From Occultella glacieicola (GTDB lineage Bacteria; Actinomycetota; Actinomycetes; Actinomycetales; Beutenbergiaceae), in the NCBI RefSeq assembly GCF_004353825.1, contig NZ_SMNA01000016.1:1-64000 (forward strand): a stretch of DNA of 64,000 bases, given 5' to 3'. Of this stretch, positions 45,834-54,762 are shown in pieces. Both the position numbers and the translations under genes were made by a program. The first letter of the stretch is position 1, and every line of letters begins with the position of its first letter. Below the pieces are notes generated by a model, which saw only the letters and a list, made by a program, of their open reading frames with translations, ran no database searches and was not told the DNA's origin.

Positions 45834-47003
45834 CTACTGATATCCGGAGATACGCACCGGTTCGGCCGCCGCAGGAGTGCTCGTGGACCTGCTGCGGAAC
45901 CGTGTCGGGCGAAAGTCGGCCAGATCGGGAGCGTCGGTGCCGTCGACGATCTCCTCCCGTGCCAGTCGCCCGAGCAGTGGGGCGAGGGTCACTCCGCTGT
46001 GCGTCGCGATCGTGTAGAGCCGCCGGTCGTCGTCGACGAAGCCGGCTACGGTCAGACGGTCCTCCGGGAGGACGCGCCAGCCCACCACGAGGCTCTCGAG
46101 GCGACCTCCGGCCGCGTCGCGAAGGGCTCCCGCCAACTCGGCCAGCAGTTCTCTCGCAACGGTGCCATCGAGCGGAGGAGTCGACGCGGGGTCGGCGTCC
46201 GCGTCGAGCCTCGGCGCCTGCAGCAAGATGCGACCGCCACCGTGGGGCCGCAGGTTGAGCGACGGTGTTGTGACAAGCCGGTCGAGGGACACCGCGAGCG
46301 GGCTCGTGACGCCCAGGAACCCTACCGGCGAGCTGCCCGGCCCGGTGTACGGCTGCAACGGAATGTGCGCGCCGGCGCTCTTCATCAGTGCCTCGGTCCA
46401 CCGGCCGACGCAGACGATCGCGCCATCTGCCTCGATCCATTCTCCGTCGGCCAACCTCACGCGGACGCCGCCGGGCCGAGGGTTGACCTCCGTGACCGCG
46501 CAGGGATACCGGACCCTCCCGCCGTGCCCGCGGAGGTCGGCGATCATGCGCGCGATCATGGTGAGCGGGTAGCAGTGCCCCTCAGTGGGGAAGTACGTGA
46601 CGCCCTCCACCCCCTCGGGGAGGATGAGGCCGGGCTCGAGGGCCAGGGCTTCGGTCCGGGTCAGGACCTCGACCGGATAATCCTCGCGTTCGACCTCGGC
46701 CCGCACGACCGCGAGCGCCTCGTCCTCGGCGCCCGGATGTGCCCAGCGGAGGTGGCCCCGGCGGCTCCACCACGGGGCGCCGTCGCCCGCGAAGCGGTCG
46801 TGCTCCGCCATCGCCATGGCGTTCAGGCGCCGGTAGGCCTCTGGGCGTTTCTGGCTCGAGTTGACCCAGGCGAAGGACGTGCCGCTGGTGCCTGCGCCCG
46901 GATGCTGTGCCTCCAAGAGGGTCACCTCCACGCCCGCGGCGGCTAGTTCGCGGGCGGCGGCCGCCCCGAGAACGCCCGCTCCGATCACGATCCAGTGCGG
47001 CAC
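45834..47003 (-). CDS. FAD-dependent glycine-oxidase/DadA-like enzyme
   Basis: 389 residues from GTG 47003 (GGAGG with 8-bp spacer). GAGVLG (8-13) is the FAD motif, and FPTEGHCYP with GVTLAPLLGRL are typical of the DAO superfamily. SFAWVNSSQKRPEAY near residue 43 is often seen in oxidases of N-substituted glycines. It lies 22 bp before the second SoxA-like gene, so both are translated from one mRNA. The substrate is not determined. Confidence 0.83.
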   Translation of the reverse strand: MPHWIVIGAGVLGAAAARELAAAGVEVTLLEAQHPGAGTSGTSFAWVNSSQKRPEAYRRLNAMAMAEHDRFAGDGAPWWSRRGHLRWAHPGAEDEALAVVRAEVEREDYPVEVLTRTEALALEPGLILPEGVEGVTYFPTEGHCYPLTMIARMIADLRGHGGRVRYPCAVTEVNPRPGGVRVRLADGEWIEADGAIVCVGRWTEALMKSAGAHIPLQPYTGPGSSPVGFLGVTSPLAVSLDRLVTTPSLNLRPHGGGRILLQAPRLDADADPASTPPLDGTVARELLAELAGALRDAAGGRLESLVVGWRVLPEDRLTVAGFVDDDRRLYTIATHSGVTLAPLLGRLAREEIVDGTDAPDLADFRPTRFRSRSTSTPAAAEPVRISGYQ

Positions 47004-47060
47004 GGCGCAACCTCCAGGTCGAACGGTCAGATGATCGGCGCGAACGGGCGGTCGACGCCG

Positions 47061-47606
47061 TCAGGGGCTGAGGGTCAACTCGCCGAACTCGTAGAACATG
47101 GCGTTGGTCGGGCCGTCGGTGTCGTCCACGACCAGCTGGGCGCCCATCGCCGTCCAGAATGGAACGGCGCCGGGGGAATGAAGGAACGTGTGCAGCACGA
47201 CCTTGTCGTAGTGCCCCTCCGCCTGGGCCCGTTCGAGAACCGCCCGAACGATGGCCTTGGCGATGCCGCGTCGGCGGGCCTCGCGCAGGACGTAGACGCG
47301 GACGACCTGCCCCACACGTGGGTTGTCATAGGCCTCGATGAGGTGCCGCGGGCTCGTGTCGCCCTTGAGTTTGCCGCCGCGGATGCCGCCGGTCGCGATG
47401 ATCCTCCCGGTCGCGTCGTCTACGGCGACCAGCATGAATGGGCCGACCGGCCGCACGTAGGTGTCGACCAGGAAGTCGATGTCGTCGTGGATCGTCGGGT
47501 CGTACTCGGACTGGAAGTCCTCCCGCACCGACCGCATCATCACATGGGCCGCGCCCGCGATGTCGTCCTCGGCGTCGGAGACCTCGCGGATCGTGAAATC
47601 TGACAT
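47061..47606 (-). CDS. GNAT-family N-acetyltransferase
   Basis: 181 residues from ATG 47606 with GGGAGGAA upstream. The acetyl-CoA loop is VRVYVLREARRRGIAKAIV (motif RRxGIA). The N-terminal DDIAGAAHVMMRSVREDF and C-terminal FWTAMGAQLVV are usual. It is first in the leftward regulon unit and may N-acetylate an amine intermediate or substrate; note the M20 deacylase elsewhere in the regulon. Confidence 0.85.
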   Translation of the reverse strand: MSDFTIREVSDAEDDIAGAAHVMMRSVREDFQSEYDPTIHDDIDFLVDTYVRPVGPFMLVAVDDATGRIIATGGIRGGKLKGDTSPRHLIEAYDNPRVGQVVRVYVLREARRRGIAKAIVRAVLERAQAEGHYDKVVLHTFLHSPGAVPFWTAMGAQLVVDDTDGPTNAMFYEFGELTLSP

Positions 47607-47699
47607 TGCAGTTCCTCCCGGTCGGTGTGACGGACATGTCCGCGCGTGATACCGCCAGGTCGCGGGTGGGGTGCCAGATCGACGCGACCTTGCGCCTCG

Positions 47700-47744
47700 A
47701 CCGTAGCGAGCGACTTCTCGTCGTGTCAACAGGTTGTCGACAAT
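47700..47744 (-). promoter_or_regulatory. Promoter and operator of the GNAT-oxidase unit
   Basis: On the reverse strand TTGACA (47729-47724), an 18-bp spacer and TACGGT (47705-47700) form a promoter. The operator GTTGTCGACAAT (47733-47744, 11/12) is just upstream, and a half-site TGTCAACA covers the -35 box. Confidence 0.6.
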
Positions 47745-47949
47745 GTATCGATGCGGGTCGTGAGCCGGCCCGGGCGGCGAGCGTGCGGCCGGCGGGCTGG
47801 CGGCGAATGGCGCCAGTACCTCAACGGCTGTTCGCGAGAATGAGAGGAATCTGGCTGATCGCGGACGGACGTCGAAACTCGGAACGACTGCAGATTGTGT
47901 GACGCGCTGCTCGCCGGAAGCGTGTCGACGTATCGGACCCGGGTGCCTA

Positions 47950-47983
47950 ACTGTTGACAATTAAGTCCGAGGCTGCCTAGCCT
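47950..47983 (+). promoter_or_regulatory. Promoter and operator of the HAD-importer operon
   Basis: ACTGTTGACAAT (47950-47961, 11/12) contains the -35 box TTGACA (47954-47959). An 18-bp spacer leads to TAGCCT (47978-47983). It would drive the rightward operon from 48084. The rest of the 477-bp divergent region (47745-47949) shows no gene or clear signal. Confidence 0.6.
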
Positions 47984-48083
47984 TCTGGCACGCCCTTGGC
48001 CGACTGGCCTGAATCGGGCGGGTACTCCGAGAAGCGGGTCTCCCGTCGGCGATGACGGACGAACGACTGGAGAGAGGGAATCC

Positions 48084-48758
48084 ATGGACCTGACCGGCTA
48101 CACACCGCGGTACATCACGTTCGACTGCTACGGAACTCTGACGAACTTCCAGATGTCCGAGGCCGTACGCCCCCTGGTCGCGGACGTGCTGGATCCCGAC
48201 GACGTCGCGAGCTTCAACAAGGACTTTCGCGCGTACCGCATCGACGAGGTGCTCGGCGCCTACAAGCCGTACAGGCAGGTACTGAGGGACTCCTGGCAGC
48301 GAGTCTGCAACCGGTGGAAGATCCAGTTCAGGGCCGACGACGTCGAAGCGATCATCCAGGCGGTGGGCTCCTGGGGTCCGCACCCCGACGTGCCCGACGC
48401 GCTGACGAAGCTCGCCGAGGCATACCCGCTGGTCATCCTCTCCAACGCGGAGGACAAGATGCTCGAGAACAACGTGGCGCAGCTCGGCGTCGACTTCCAC
48501 CGGGTATTCACGGCTGAACAGGTCGGCGCCTACAAGCCCCGCTACGCGGGTTTCGAGTACATGCTCGATCAGCTCGACTGCGGCCGTCACGAGATCCTGC
48601 ACGTGACCTCGCACATCTGGTACGACATCATCCCGTGCCACGAGCTGCGGATCACGAACAAGGTGTACGTCAACCGCGGATACGACCCGTCCACGCCGTT
48701 CTACGAGTATGCCGAGACCACCGACCTCGCCGGCCTTCCACCGCTGCTCGGTCTCTGA
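48084..48758 (+). CDS. HAD-superfamily protein, type II haloacid dehalogenase-like (copy 1)
   Basis: 224 residues; SD GGAGAGAGGG. The nucleophile Asp14 is in FDCYGTLTNFQMS; the second motif is VILSNAED and the third YKPRYAGFEYML. Length and motifs match (S)-2-haloacid dehalogenases, but natural substrates of this group are often unknown. A sister at 60336 shares FD(C/M)YGTLT(N/D)FQMS. Both are in units under the same operator, so the pathway may need hydrolysis of a 2-substituted acid or a phosphate ester. Confidence 0.85.
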   Translation: MDLTGYTPRYITFDCYGTLTNFQMSEAVRPLVADVLDPDDVASFNKDFRAYRIDEVLGAYKPYRQVLRDSWQRVCNRWKIQFRADDVEAIIQAVGSWGPHPDVPDALTKLAEAYPLVILSNAEDKMLENNVAQLGVDFHRVFTAEQVGAYKPRYAGFEYMLDQLDCGRHEILHVTSHIWYDIIPCHELRITNKVYVNRGYDPSTPFYEYAETTDLAGLPPLLGL

Positions 48759-48786
48759 CCGGCTCACTGACGGAAAGGGTCGGTCG

Positions 48787-50064
48787 ATGAAGCTGACCTC
48801 CTACTGGCTAGACACCGCCACCCCGGCCGGCGACTTCCGGCGCAGCGAACTCCCAAAGCGGGTGGACGTCGCGGTGGTCGGGGCCGGCCTGACCGGGCTC
48901 TCGACAGCACTGCACCTGGCACGCGACGGTGCGTCCGTCGCACTTCTCGAGGCGAGGACGGTCGGCTGGGGCGCATCCGGTCGCAACGGGGGCATGGCCA
49001 CCACTGGCCTCGCGGTCGGGTACGGGACCGCGGCGCGTCGTTACGGTCGCCCGCGAGCGGCCGCCATGTTCGCGGCGTACAACGACGCCATCGACACCGT
49101 CGAGAAACTGGTCGCCGATGAGGGGATCGACTGCAACTTCGAGCGGGTCGGGAAGCTGACGTTGGCAGCGAAGACGTCCCATTACGAGGGGTTCGGACGC
49201 ACCGCTGAGATGCTCGCCGAGGATGTCGGTCAGGAGCTGATGCTGGTCCCGGCGTCGGAACTGCGCAAAGAGATCGGCAGCGACTTCTACCGCGGTGGCA
49301 TGGTGGATCCACTCGGTGCGGGCGTCCATGTCGGCAAGCTGGTCGCCGGGCTGGCGCGGGCGGGTTCTCGTGCCGGCGTCTCGATCCATGAGGCGTGTGA
49401 GGTGTACGAACTTCGGCGCCTCAACGGGCGGCGGTACGACGTGCTGACGTCGCGTGGCACGATCAGGGCCGACCGGGTCGTCGTCGGCACGAGCGGATAT
49501 TCCGGCCGGATGCTTCCTTGGCTGCAGCGACGGCTGGTGCCCATTGGCAGCTTCGTCCTCGTCACCGAGCCCCTGGCCGATGAGGTTGTCGACGGTCTGC
49601 TGCCGCAGCGCCGGGTCGCCGCGGATACCAACCGCGTGTGCCTGTACTTCAGGCTCACACCGGACAAGCGCTTGTTGTTCGGCGGCCGGGCGCGATTCTC
49701 GGCCAGCGACAGGGACGCTGACCTCACGAGCGGTCGGATCCTGCATCGCCAGCTCCTGCAGGTCTTTCCGCAGCTGACGAACACGCGGATCGACTACTGC
49801 TGGGGGGGGCTGGTGGACATGTCCCTGGACCAGATGGTGCATGCCGGCGAGCGTGATGGGGTCCTCTACTCCGTCGGATACAGCGGCCACGGAGTCCAGA
49901 TGGCGACGCACATGGGCAAGGTGATGGCGCAGATGGCGAACGGTGTCGGTTCGGCGAACCCGTGGCGTGACCTCAGGTTCCCGCCGGTTCCGGGGTATTT
50001 CGGTACCCCGTGGTTCCTGCCGCCGGCCGGGGTTCTCTTCAAGTTCCTCGACAGAGTGAGTTGA
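48787..50064 (+). CDS. FAD-dependent oxidoreductase, PuuB/gamma-glutamylputrescine-oxidase-like
   Basis: 425 residues from ATG 48787 (AAGGG 8 bp upstream). The N-terminal SYWLDTA followed by VVGAGLTGLSTA (FAD, about 33-44) and WGASGRNGG is the PuuB/OrdL pattern; the C-terminal YSGHGVQMATHMGK closes the FAD site. It likely oxidises a secondary amine such as an N-carboxyalkylated diamine or amino acid. It is second in the operon with the importer genes. Confidence 0.85.
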   Translation: MKLTSYWLDTATPAGDFRRSELPKRVDVAVVGAGLTGLSTALHLARDGASVALLEARTVGWGASGRNGGMATTGLAVGYGTAARRYGRPRAAAMFAAYNDAIDTVEKLVADEGIDCNFERVGKLTLAAKTSHYEGFGRTAEMLAEDVGQELMLVPASELRKEIGSDFYRGGMVDPLGAGVHVGKLVAGLARAGSRAGVSIHEACEVYELRRLNGRRYDVLTSRGTIRADRVVVGTSGYSGRMLPWLQRRLVPIGSFVLVTEPLADEVVDGLLPQRRVAADTNRVCLYFRLTPDKRLLFGGRARFSASDRDADLTSGRILHRQLLQVFPQLTNTRIDYCWGGLVDMSLDQMVHAGERDGVLYSVGYSGHGVQMATHMGKVMAQMANGVGSANPWRDLRFPPVPGYFGTPWFLPPAGVLFKFLDRVS

Positions 50065-50112
50065 TACGTACGAGTGTGATCACGGTGCCCGACTACAGAC
50101 GAGGAGACGGAC

Positions 50113-51057
50113 ATGCTCTACCTCTTGCGACGCGTCGTCGTCCTGTTGACGACGCTGCTGCTTGTTTCGTTCCTCGTGTTCATGCTTCCGTACCTGACGC
50201 CGGGAGACCCGGCACGAAAGATCCTTCGGGCCAGGACCGGCGATCTCGACCTCGATCCCGAGACGGTCGAGCGATTGCGCATCGAGTACGGCCTCGACCT
50301 CCCGATCATGCAGCAGTACTGGAACTGGCTGAAGGACGCGCTCGGGGGCGACATCGGTATCTCCTATACCAGCGGGCGTCCGGTCGCCGGGATGCTCGGA
50401 TCGGCATTGGCGAACACAGCGACGCTCGCGATCTCGGCTCTGCTGTTCGCGCTGGTGGTCGCACTGATCCTCGGGACGATCGCAGCCGTCAAGCGGGGTA
50501 AGCCGGCGGACAGCGTGATCACCACGATCACACAGGGTTTCGTGGCGATCCCCGAGTACTGGATGGGGCCGCTCCTGGTCCTCGTGTTCGCACTGAACAT
50601 GGGGGTGCTTCCATCGGCAGGCTGGAAAGGGCCGCTTTGGATGATCCTGCCGTGCCTGACCCTCGCGCTGCGACCGATGAGCTACTTCACCCAGGTCACC
50701 AGAGCCTCGATGGTGGACGTCCTCGAATCGCCGCACATCACGGCAGCCCGAAGCAGGGGGCTGAGTTTTGGCGAGACCATGCTCAAACATGGCGTTCGGA
50801 ACGCCCTGCTGCCGGTCGTGACGCTGTTCTCGGTCTGGCTTGCCGGACTGCTCGGTGGTTCGGTGGTGGTCGAGGTCATCTTCGCCATCCCCGGGATGGG
50901 CCGGATGCTCTACCAGGCGATTACGAACGGTGACGTACCGATCATCCAGGCGAGCGTGGTGTGCGTGGTCGGTCTCACGGTCATCATCACGACCGCCACG
51001 GACGCGTTGTACCGACTGATCAACCCGACCGTGAGGACGAGCCATGGCACTCGTTGA
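50113..51057 (+). CDS. Opp/Dpp/Nik-type ABC permease (DppB-like)
   Basis: 314 residues; SD GGAGACGG. N-terminal TM (LLRRVVVLLTTLLLVSFLVF) then PGDPAR, six TMs and the EAA loop TAARSRGLSFGETMLKHGVRNA. This family imports dipeptides, nickel, and metal-opine complexes (CntB). It overlaps the next permease gene by 14 bp. Confidence 0.92.
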   Translation: MLYLLRRVVVLLTTLLLVSFLVFMLPYLTPGDPARKILRARTGDLDLDPETVERLRIEYGLDLPIMQQYWNWLKDALGGDIGISYTSGRPVAGMLGSALANTATLAISALLFALVVALILGTIAAVKRGKPADSVITTITQGFVAIPEYWMGPLLVLVFALNMGVLPSAGWKGPLWMILPCLTLALRPMSYFTQVTRASMVDVLESPHITAARSRGLSFGETMLKHGVRNALLPVVTLFSVWLAGLLGGSVVVEVIFAIPGMGRMLYQAITNGDVPIIQASVVCVVGLTVIITTATDALYRLINPTVRTSHGTR

Positions 51058-51946
51058 CAATCCCGCCTCGGAGGCACTGGACGGCACCGCTCGCGTCATC
51101 CCGATGCGTGGTTCCGCCGCGGTCCGCGGGTGGGAGCACCTGCGGACCTGGCCGACCAGCCTCCGCGTCGGCGTCGCACTGTTCCTGACGATCGCCGTGC
51201 TGCTCGTGCTCACGCCGTGGATCGCGCCCTACGACCCCGCCGCCCAGGATCTGGAGAACCGCCTCGCCGCGGGCTCACCTGCGCATCTCCTCGGCACCGA
51301 CCATCTCGGTCGCGACGTGCTCTCCCGGCTGCTCTGGGGCGGGCGGTACTCGGTCTCCATCGCCGCCGTCACCTTGGTCCTGTGCTCGGTGTTCGGCACG
51401 GTGCTCGGGCTGCTGTGCGCCCGGATCGGGGGCGCATTCGACGAGCTCGTCATGCGACTGACGGATGTCGCACTCGCCTTTCCCGAGATGGTAATCGCGA
51501 TGTTCCTGGTCGCGATCCTTGGACCGAGCTACGGCACGCTCATCCTCGCCCTGGTGCTGACGGGCTGGACCCCGTTCGCCCGCCTCGCCCGAGGACTGGC
51601 CCTCGAGATCAACTCGCGGGACTTCGTGGAGGCGGCGGAGGCTCTTGGCATGTCGCGTCGGTTCATCGTCTTCCGGCACCTGCTGCCGAACGCGCTGAGC
51701 CCGTTGCTCGCACACGCCGCCCTTCGGTTCGGACACAAGCTCATTGCGGTCGGCGCGCTGTCCTATCTCGGACTTGGCGTCCAGCCGCCGGACTCGGACT
51801 GGGGTTCGATGCTCGCCGACGGCCAGCCCTACATGACCCGCCTCGCCGGCCTCGTGGTCTACCCAGGCCTCGCGATCTTCATCACCGCGCTCGCCGTGAC
51901 GCTCATCGGGCAGGGGATCAACACCCGTAGGAACAGGCAGGGATGA
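51044..51946 (+). CDS. Opp/Dpp/Nik-type ABC permease (DppC-like)
   Basis: 300 residues. The N-terminal cytoplasmic tail is followed by TM1, then LLGTDHLGRDVLSRLLWGGR, the DppC hallmark, and the EAA loop EAAEALGMSRRFIVFRHLLPNA. YLGLGVQPPDSDWG near the end is also typical. It pairs with the preceding permease. Confidence 0.92.
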   Translation: MALVDNPASEALDGTARVIPMRGSAAVRGWEHLRTWPTSLRVGVALFLTIAVLLVLTPWIAPYDPAAQDLENRLAAGSPAHLLGTDHLGRDVLSRLLWGGRYSVSIAAVTLVLCSVFGTVLGLLCARIGGAFDELVMRLTDVALAFPEMVIAMFLVAILGPSYGTLILALVLTGWTPFARLARGLALEINSRDFVEAAEALGMSRRFIVFRHLLPNALSPLLAHAALRFGHKLIAVGALSYLGLGVQPPDSDWGSMLADGQPYMTRLAGLVVYPGLAIFITALAVTLIGQGINTRRNRQG

Positions 51947-51986
51947 GGGCATCATGAGTGACTCGATCACGGCAAAGGGGAGAACC

Positions 51987-52703
51987 ATGGCAGCAAAGGA
52001 AAGTGGCACGCCGAAGGTGCGCAAGCGCACGTTGTCTTCCGTCGTCACATCACAGATGCGCCAGCGGATCGTCGATGGGACCTTTCCGCCAGGCTCGCAA
52101 CTGAACGAGGTCGAGCTGGCCCGACGCTTCGCCACGAGTCGCGGCCCGGTCCGGGAGGGCATGCAACGGCTGGTCCAGGAAGGCTTGCTCGTCAGCGAGC
52201 CGCATCGGGGCATGTTCGTGCCGCTCCTGGACGAGAGTGACATCGCGGACCTCTACTACGCACGGGCAGCCGTGGAGCGGGCAGCGATGCTCCGGCTGGT
52301 GGACCAGGGCGTGACCGCTGCGACCGTGGCCAATCTCGAGCAGGCGCTTGGTGAGATGGCGGCCGCGATCGAACGGGAGGATTGGGGCGCCGTGGCCACC
52401 TCCGACCTCCGCTTCCACGAGCTCATCGTGGATGCCTCGGGAAGTCCGCGACTGAGCAGGATGTACGCCGCCCTCGCGGGCGAGAGCAGGCTCGCCATCA
52501 ACATCTTGGTCGGCAGCTACGACGGTCGGACTGACTACCTCGAGGAGCACGCCAAGATCTTCGAGCTCCTCGTGGCCGGGAATCGCTCCGGACTCCTCGG
52601 GGAACTCAGCCGGCACCTGCAGACCGGGCAGGACACCGCGACCAAGAACAGCCGGGGTGCTGTCGCGGACTCCGCCGCAGCAGTTCGAGACACGACGACC
52701 TGA
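51987..52703 (+). CDS. GntR-family FCD-domain regulator inside the importer operon
   Basis: 238 residues from ATG 51987, preceded by AAGGGGAG; an upstream ATG 51954 has a poorer SD. Winged helix at about 20-75 (VELARRFATSRGPVREGMQRLVQEGLL) and an FCD domain (RAAVERAAMLRLV, FHELIVDASG). It sits between permease and ATPase genes, so the operon may control itself. Its HTH core (SRGPVREGMQRLV) is similar to that of the regulator at 33479 (GRTPVREALQRLV), so the two may read similar operators. Confidence 0.88.
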   Translation: MAAKESGTPKVRKRTLSSVVTSQMRQRIVDGTFPPGSQLNEVELARRFATSRGPVREGMQRLVQEGLLVSEPHRGMFVPLLDESDIADLYYARAAVERAAMLRLVDQGVTAATVANLEQALGEMAAAIEREDWGAVATSDLRFHELIVDASGSPRLSRMYAALAGESRLAINILVGSYDGRTDYLEEHAKIFELLVAGNRSGLLGELSRHLQTGQDTATKNSRGAVADSAAAVRDTTT

Positions 52704-52726
52704 GACACCACTGCATCGGAGGAGCC

Positions 52727-53719
52727 ATGCCCGATCAACTCGAGATCGACAACCTCACCGTCTCGTTCGGTGCCGAGGGTGCGCCACCGGTCCTGGACGG
52801 AGTCTCGCTCGGTGTCGCGAAGGGCGAGGTGCTGGCGATCGTCGGCGAGTCGGGCTCCGGCAAGAGCATGACCGCTATGTCGGTCATGAAGCTGCTACCG
52901 CGCGGCGCCAGGATGAAGGCGGGCGGGATCCGATTCGATGGCGTTGACATCCTCGGCGCGGACGAGCGAACGATGAACCGGATCCGGGGCGACCGGGTCA
53001 GCATGCTCTTCCAGCAGCCGAAACGGATGCTCGATCCGACGGCGACGGTCGGTCGTCAGGTGGCCGAACCCCTGCGGCGATACGCGGGACTGAGTCGGCA
53101 CAAGGCGGCCGATCGAGTCATCGAACTCCTATCCGACGTGGGCATCGCCGAGCCGGAACGTCGAGCGAAGGCGTACGCCCACCAACTCTCCGGCGGGATC
53201 GCCCAGCGGGTCATGATCGCGATGGCCCTGGCCGGTGAGCCCGAGTTGCTGATCGCCGACGAGCCGACGACGGCACTGGACGTCACGGTCGAGGTGCAGG
53301 TGCTCCGGCTGATCGCGACCAAGCGCGCGGAGCTCGGGATGTCGGTTCTGTTCATCTCGCACGACCTCGGTGTGGTCTCCTCGCTCGCGGACCGGATCGC
53401 GGTGATGTACGCCGGCCGGATCGTCGAGGTCGGCACCACGGACCAGATCCTCCGGCAGCCACAGCACCCGTACACCCGGTCGCTCATCAAGTGCGCGACC
53501 CTCGCCCGGGAGCTCGACGGCTCGCTGTTCGTCATCCCCGGCGACGTGAGCTCGGCGCGGTCGATCACCAAGGGATGCCGGTTCATGCCGCGATGCCCCG
53601 TGGTCGAGGAGGCGCACCTGCACGACTCCTGTGACGCCGAGGAGCCGCCACTGTCCGGCTGCGCGAACGGCCAGGTCAGCCGGTGCTGGGCCACCATCGA
53701 GACACGGAGGTCGGCGTGA
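52727..53719 (+). CDS. Opp/Dpp/Nik-type ABC ATPase (DppD-like)
   Basis: 330 residues; GGAGGAG directly before ATG. Walker A GESGSGKSM, signature LSGGIAQR, Walker [14 protein letters not shown]-terminal CRFMPRC as in the Opp/Nik ATPases. The signature has Ile-Ala in place of the common Met-Arg. Its stop overlaps the next start as GTGA. Confidence 0.92.
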   Translation: MPDQLEIDNLTVSFGAEGAPPVLDGVSLGVAKGEVLAIVGESGSGKSMTAMSVMKLLPRGARMKAGGIRFDGVDILGADERTMNRIRGDRVSMLFQQPKRMLDPTATVGRQVAEPLRRYAGLSRHKAADRVIELLSDVGIAEPERRAKAYAHQLSGGIAQRVMIAMALAGEPELLIADEPTTALDVTVEVQVLRLIATKRAELGMSVLFISHDLGVVSSLADRIAVMYAGRIVEVGTTDQILRQPQHPYTRSLIKCATLARELDGSLFVIPGDVSSARSITKGCRFMPRCPVVEEAHLHDSCDAEEPPLSGCANGQVSRCWATIETRRSA

Positions 53720-54762
53720 GCACGCAAGTGGTCGGACAACGGACGGCCGCCGAGTCCGGGCACCACGACATGGTGGTCCTCGACAACGTCGTCAAGTACT
53801 TCACGTTGTCCCGGACATCCCTGTTCCACGCCCCCGATGCCGTCCACTCGGTCGACGGTGTTTCCCTTCGGATCGAGGCGGGTGGGGTGCTCGGCCTGGT
53901 CGGTGAGTCCGGATCGGGCAAGAGCACCCTCGCGCGCGTGATCCTGACCCTGCTACGGAGTACCTCGGGCACTGTGACCATCGACGGCGTCGATGTCACC
54001 AACCTCTCCCAGGGGGCGATGCGCCGTGTCCGTCGCACGGCCCAGATGGTTTTCCAGGATCCGCACGCCGCGATGGATCCACGCATGACGATCGGCGAGA
54101 GCATGACGTCGGTGCTGACCCAGCACGGCGTGGGAACGCGTGCCGAGCGCCGGGACCGAGTCTCGCTGGCGCTGAGTGAGGTCGGTCTCGACGACAGTTA
54201 CATCGACCGCTACCCCGGGGAGTGCTCGGGTGGCCAACTGCAGCGCGTCGGGATCGCTCGAGCGCTCCTGCTCGACCCGAAGGTGCTGATCTGTGACGAG
54301 CCGACCTCGGCCCTGGACGCCTCGGTCCAGGCACGCGTCCTGAACCTCCTCGACCGGATCAAGGACGAGCGTGAACTCACGATGATCATGATCTCCCATG
54401 ACCTGCGTGTGGTTCGCCATGTCGCGGACCGGGTCGCGGTCATGTACCTCGGGCAGATCGTGGAGGTTGCCGACCGCGAGAAGCTCTTCACCGGGGCCAG
54501 CCACCCCTACACGATCGCTCTGCTCGCGGCAGGCCTGGAGTCGGGACGGCGGCACGAGGCCACGGTGGTCGCAGCCGGTGAGCCACCGTCGCCGATCCAT
54601 CCGCCGGCCGGTTGCCGGTTCAACACCCGCTGCCCGCTCGCAACCGACCGGTGCCGGGAGGAGATGCCGGAGCTCCGCGAAGTCGGAGCCGACCACGAGG
54701 TGCGCTGCCACCGGTGGGAAGAGGCTCGCGGGTTGCTGTGCGCCGACGAGACGGCACCATGA
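53716..54762 (+). CDS. Opp/Dpp/Nik-type ABC ATPase (DppF-like)
   Basis: 348 residues from GTG 53716 (GGAGG 5 bp upstream). Walker A GESGSGKST, signature CSGGQLQR, Walker B VLICDEPTSALD and C-terminal CRFNTRC. The first about 25 residues are an extension before VLDNVVKYF. The stop overlaps the aldehyde dehydrogenase start as ATGA, tying transport to catabolism in one operon. Confidence 0.92.
   Translation: MSTQVVGQRTAAESGHHDMVVLDNVVKYFTLSRTSLFHAPDAVHSVDGVSLRIEAGGVLGLVGESGSGKSTLARVILTLLRSTSGTVTIDGVDVTNLSQGAMRRVRRTAQMVFQDPHAAMDPRMTIGESMTSVLTQHGVGTRAERRDRVSLALSEVGLDDSYIDRYPGECSGGQLQRVGIARALLLDPKVLICDEPTSALDASVQARVLNLLDRIKDERELTMIMISHDLRVVRHVADRVAVMYLGQIVEVADREKLFTGASHPYTIALLAAGLESGRRHEATVVAAGEPPSPIHPPAGCRFNTRCPLATDRCREEMPELREVGADHEVRCHRWEEARGLLCADETAP

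Noticed and set aside
51050-51061. CTCGTTGACAAT near the start of the second permease gene as an operator
   Set aside because: Coding sequence inside an operon, 10/12 match only, no promoter context.
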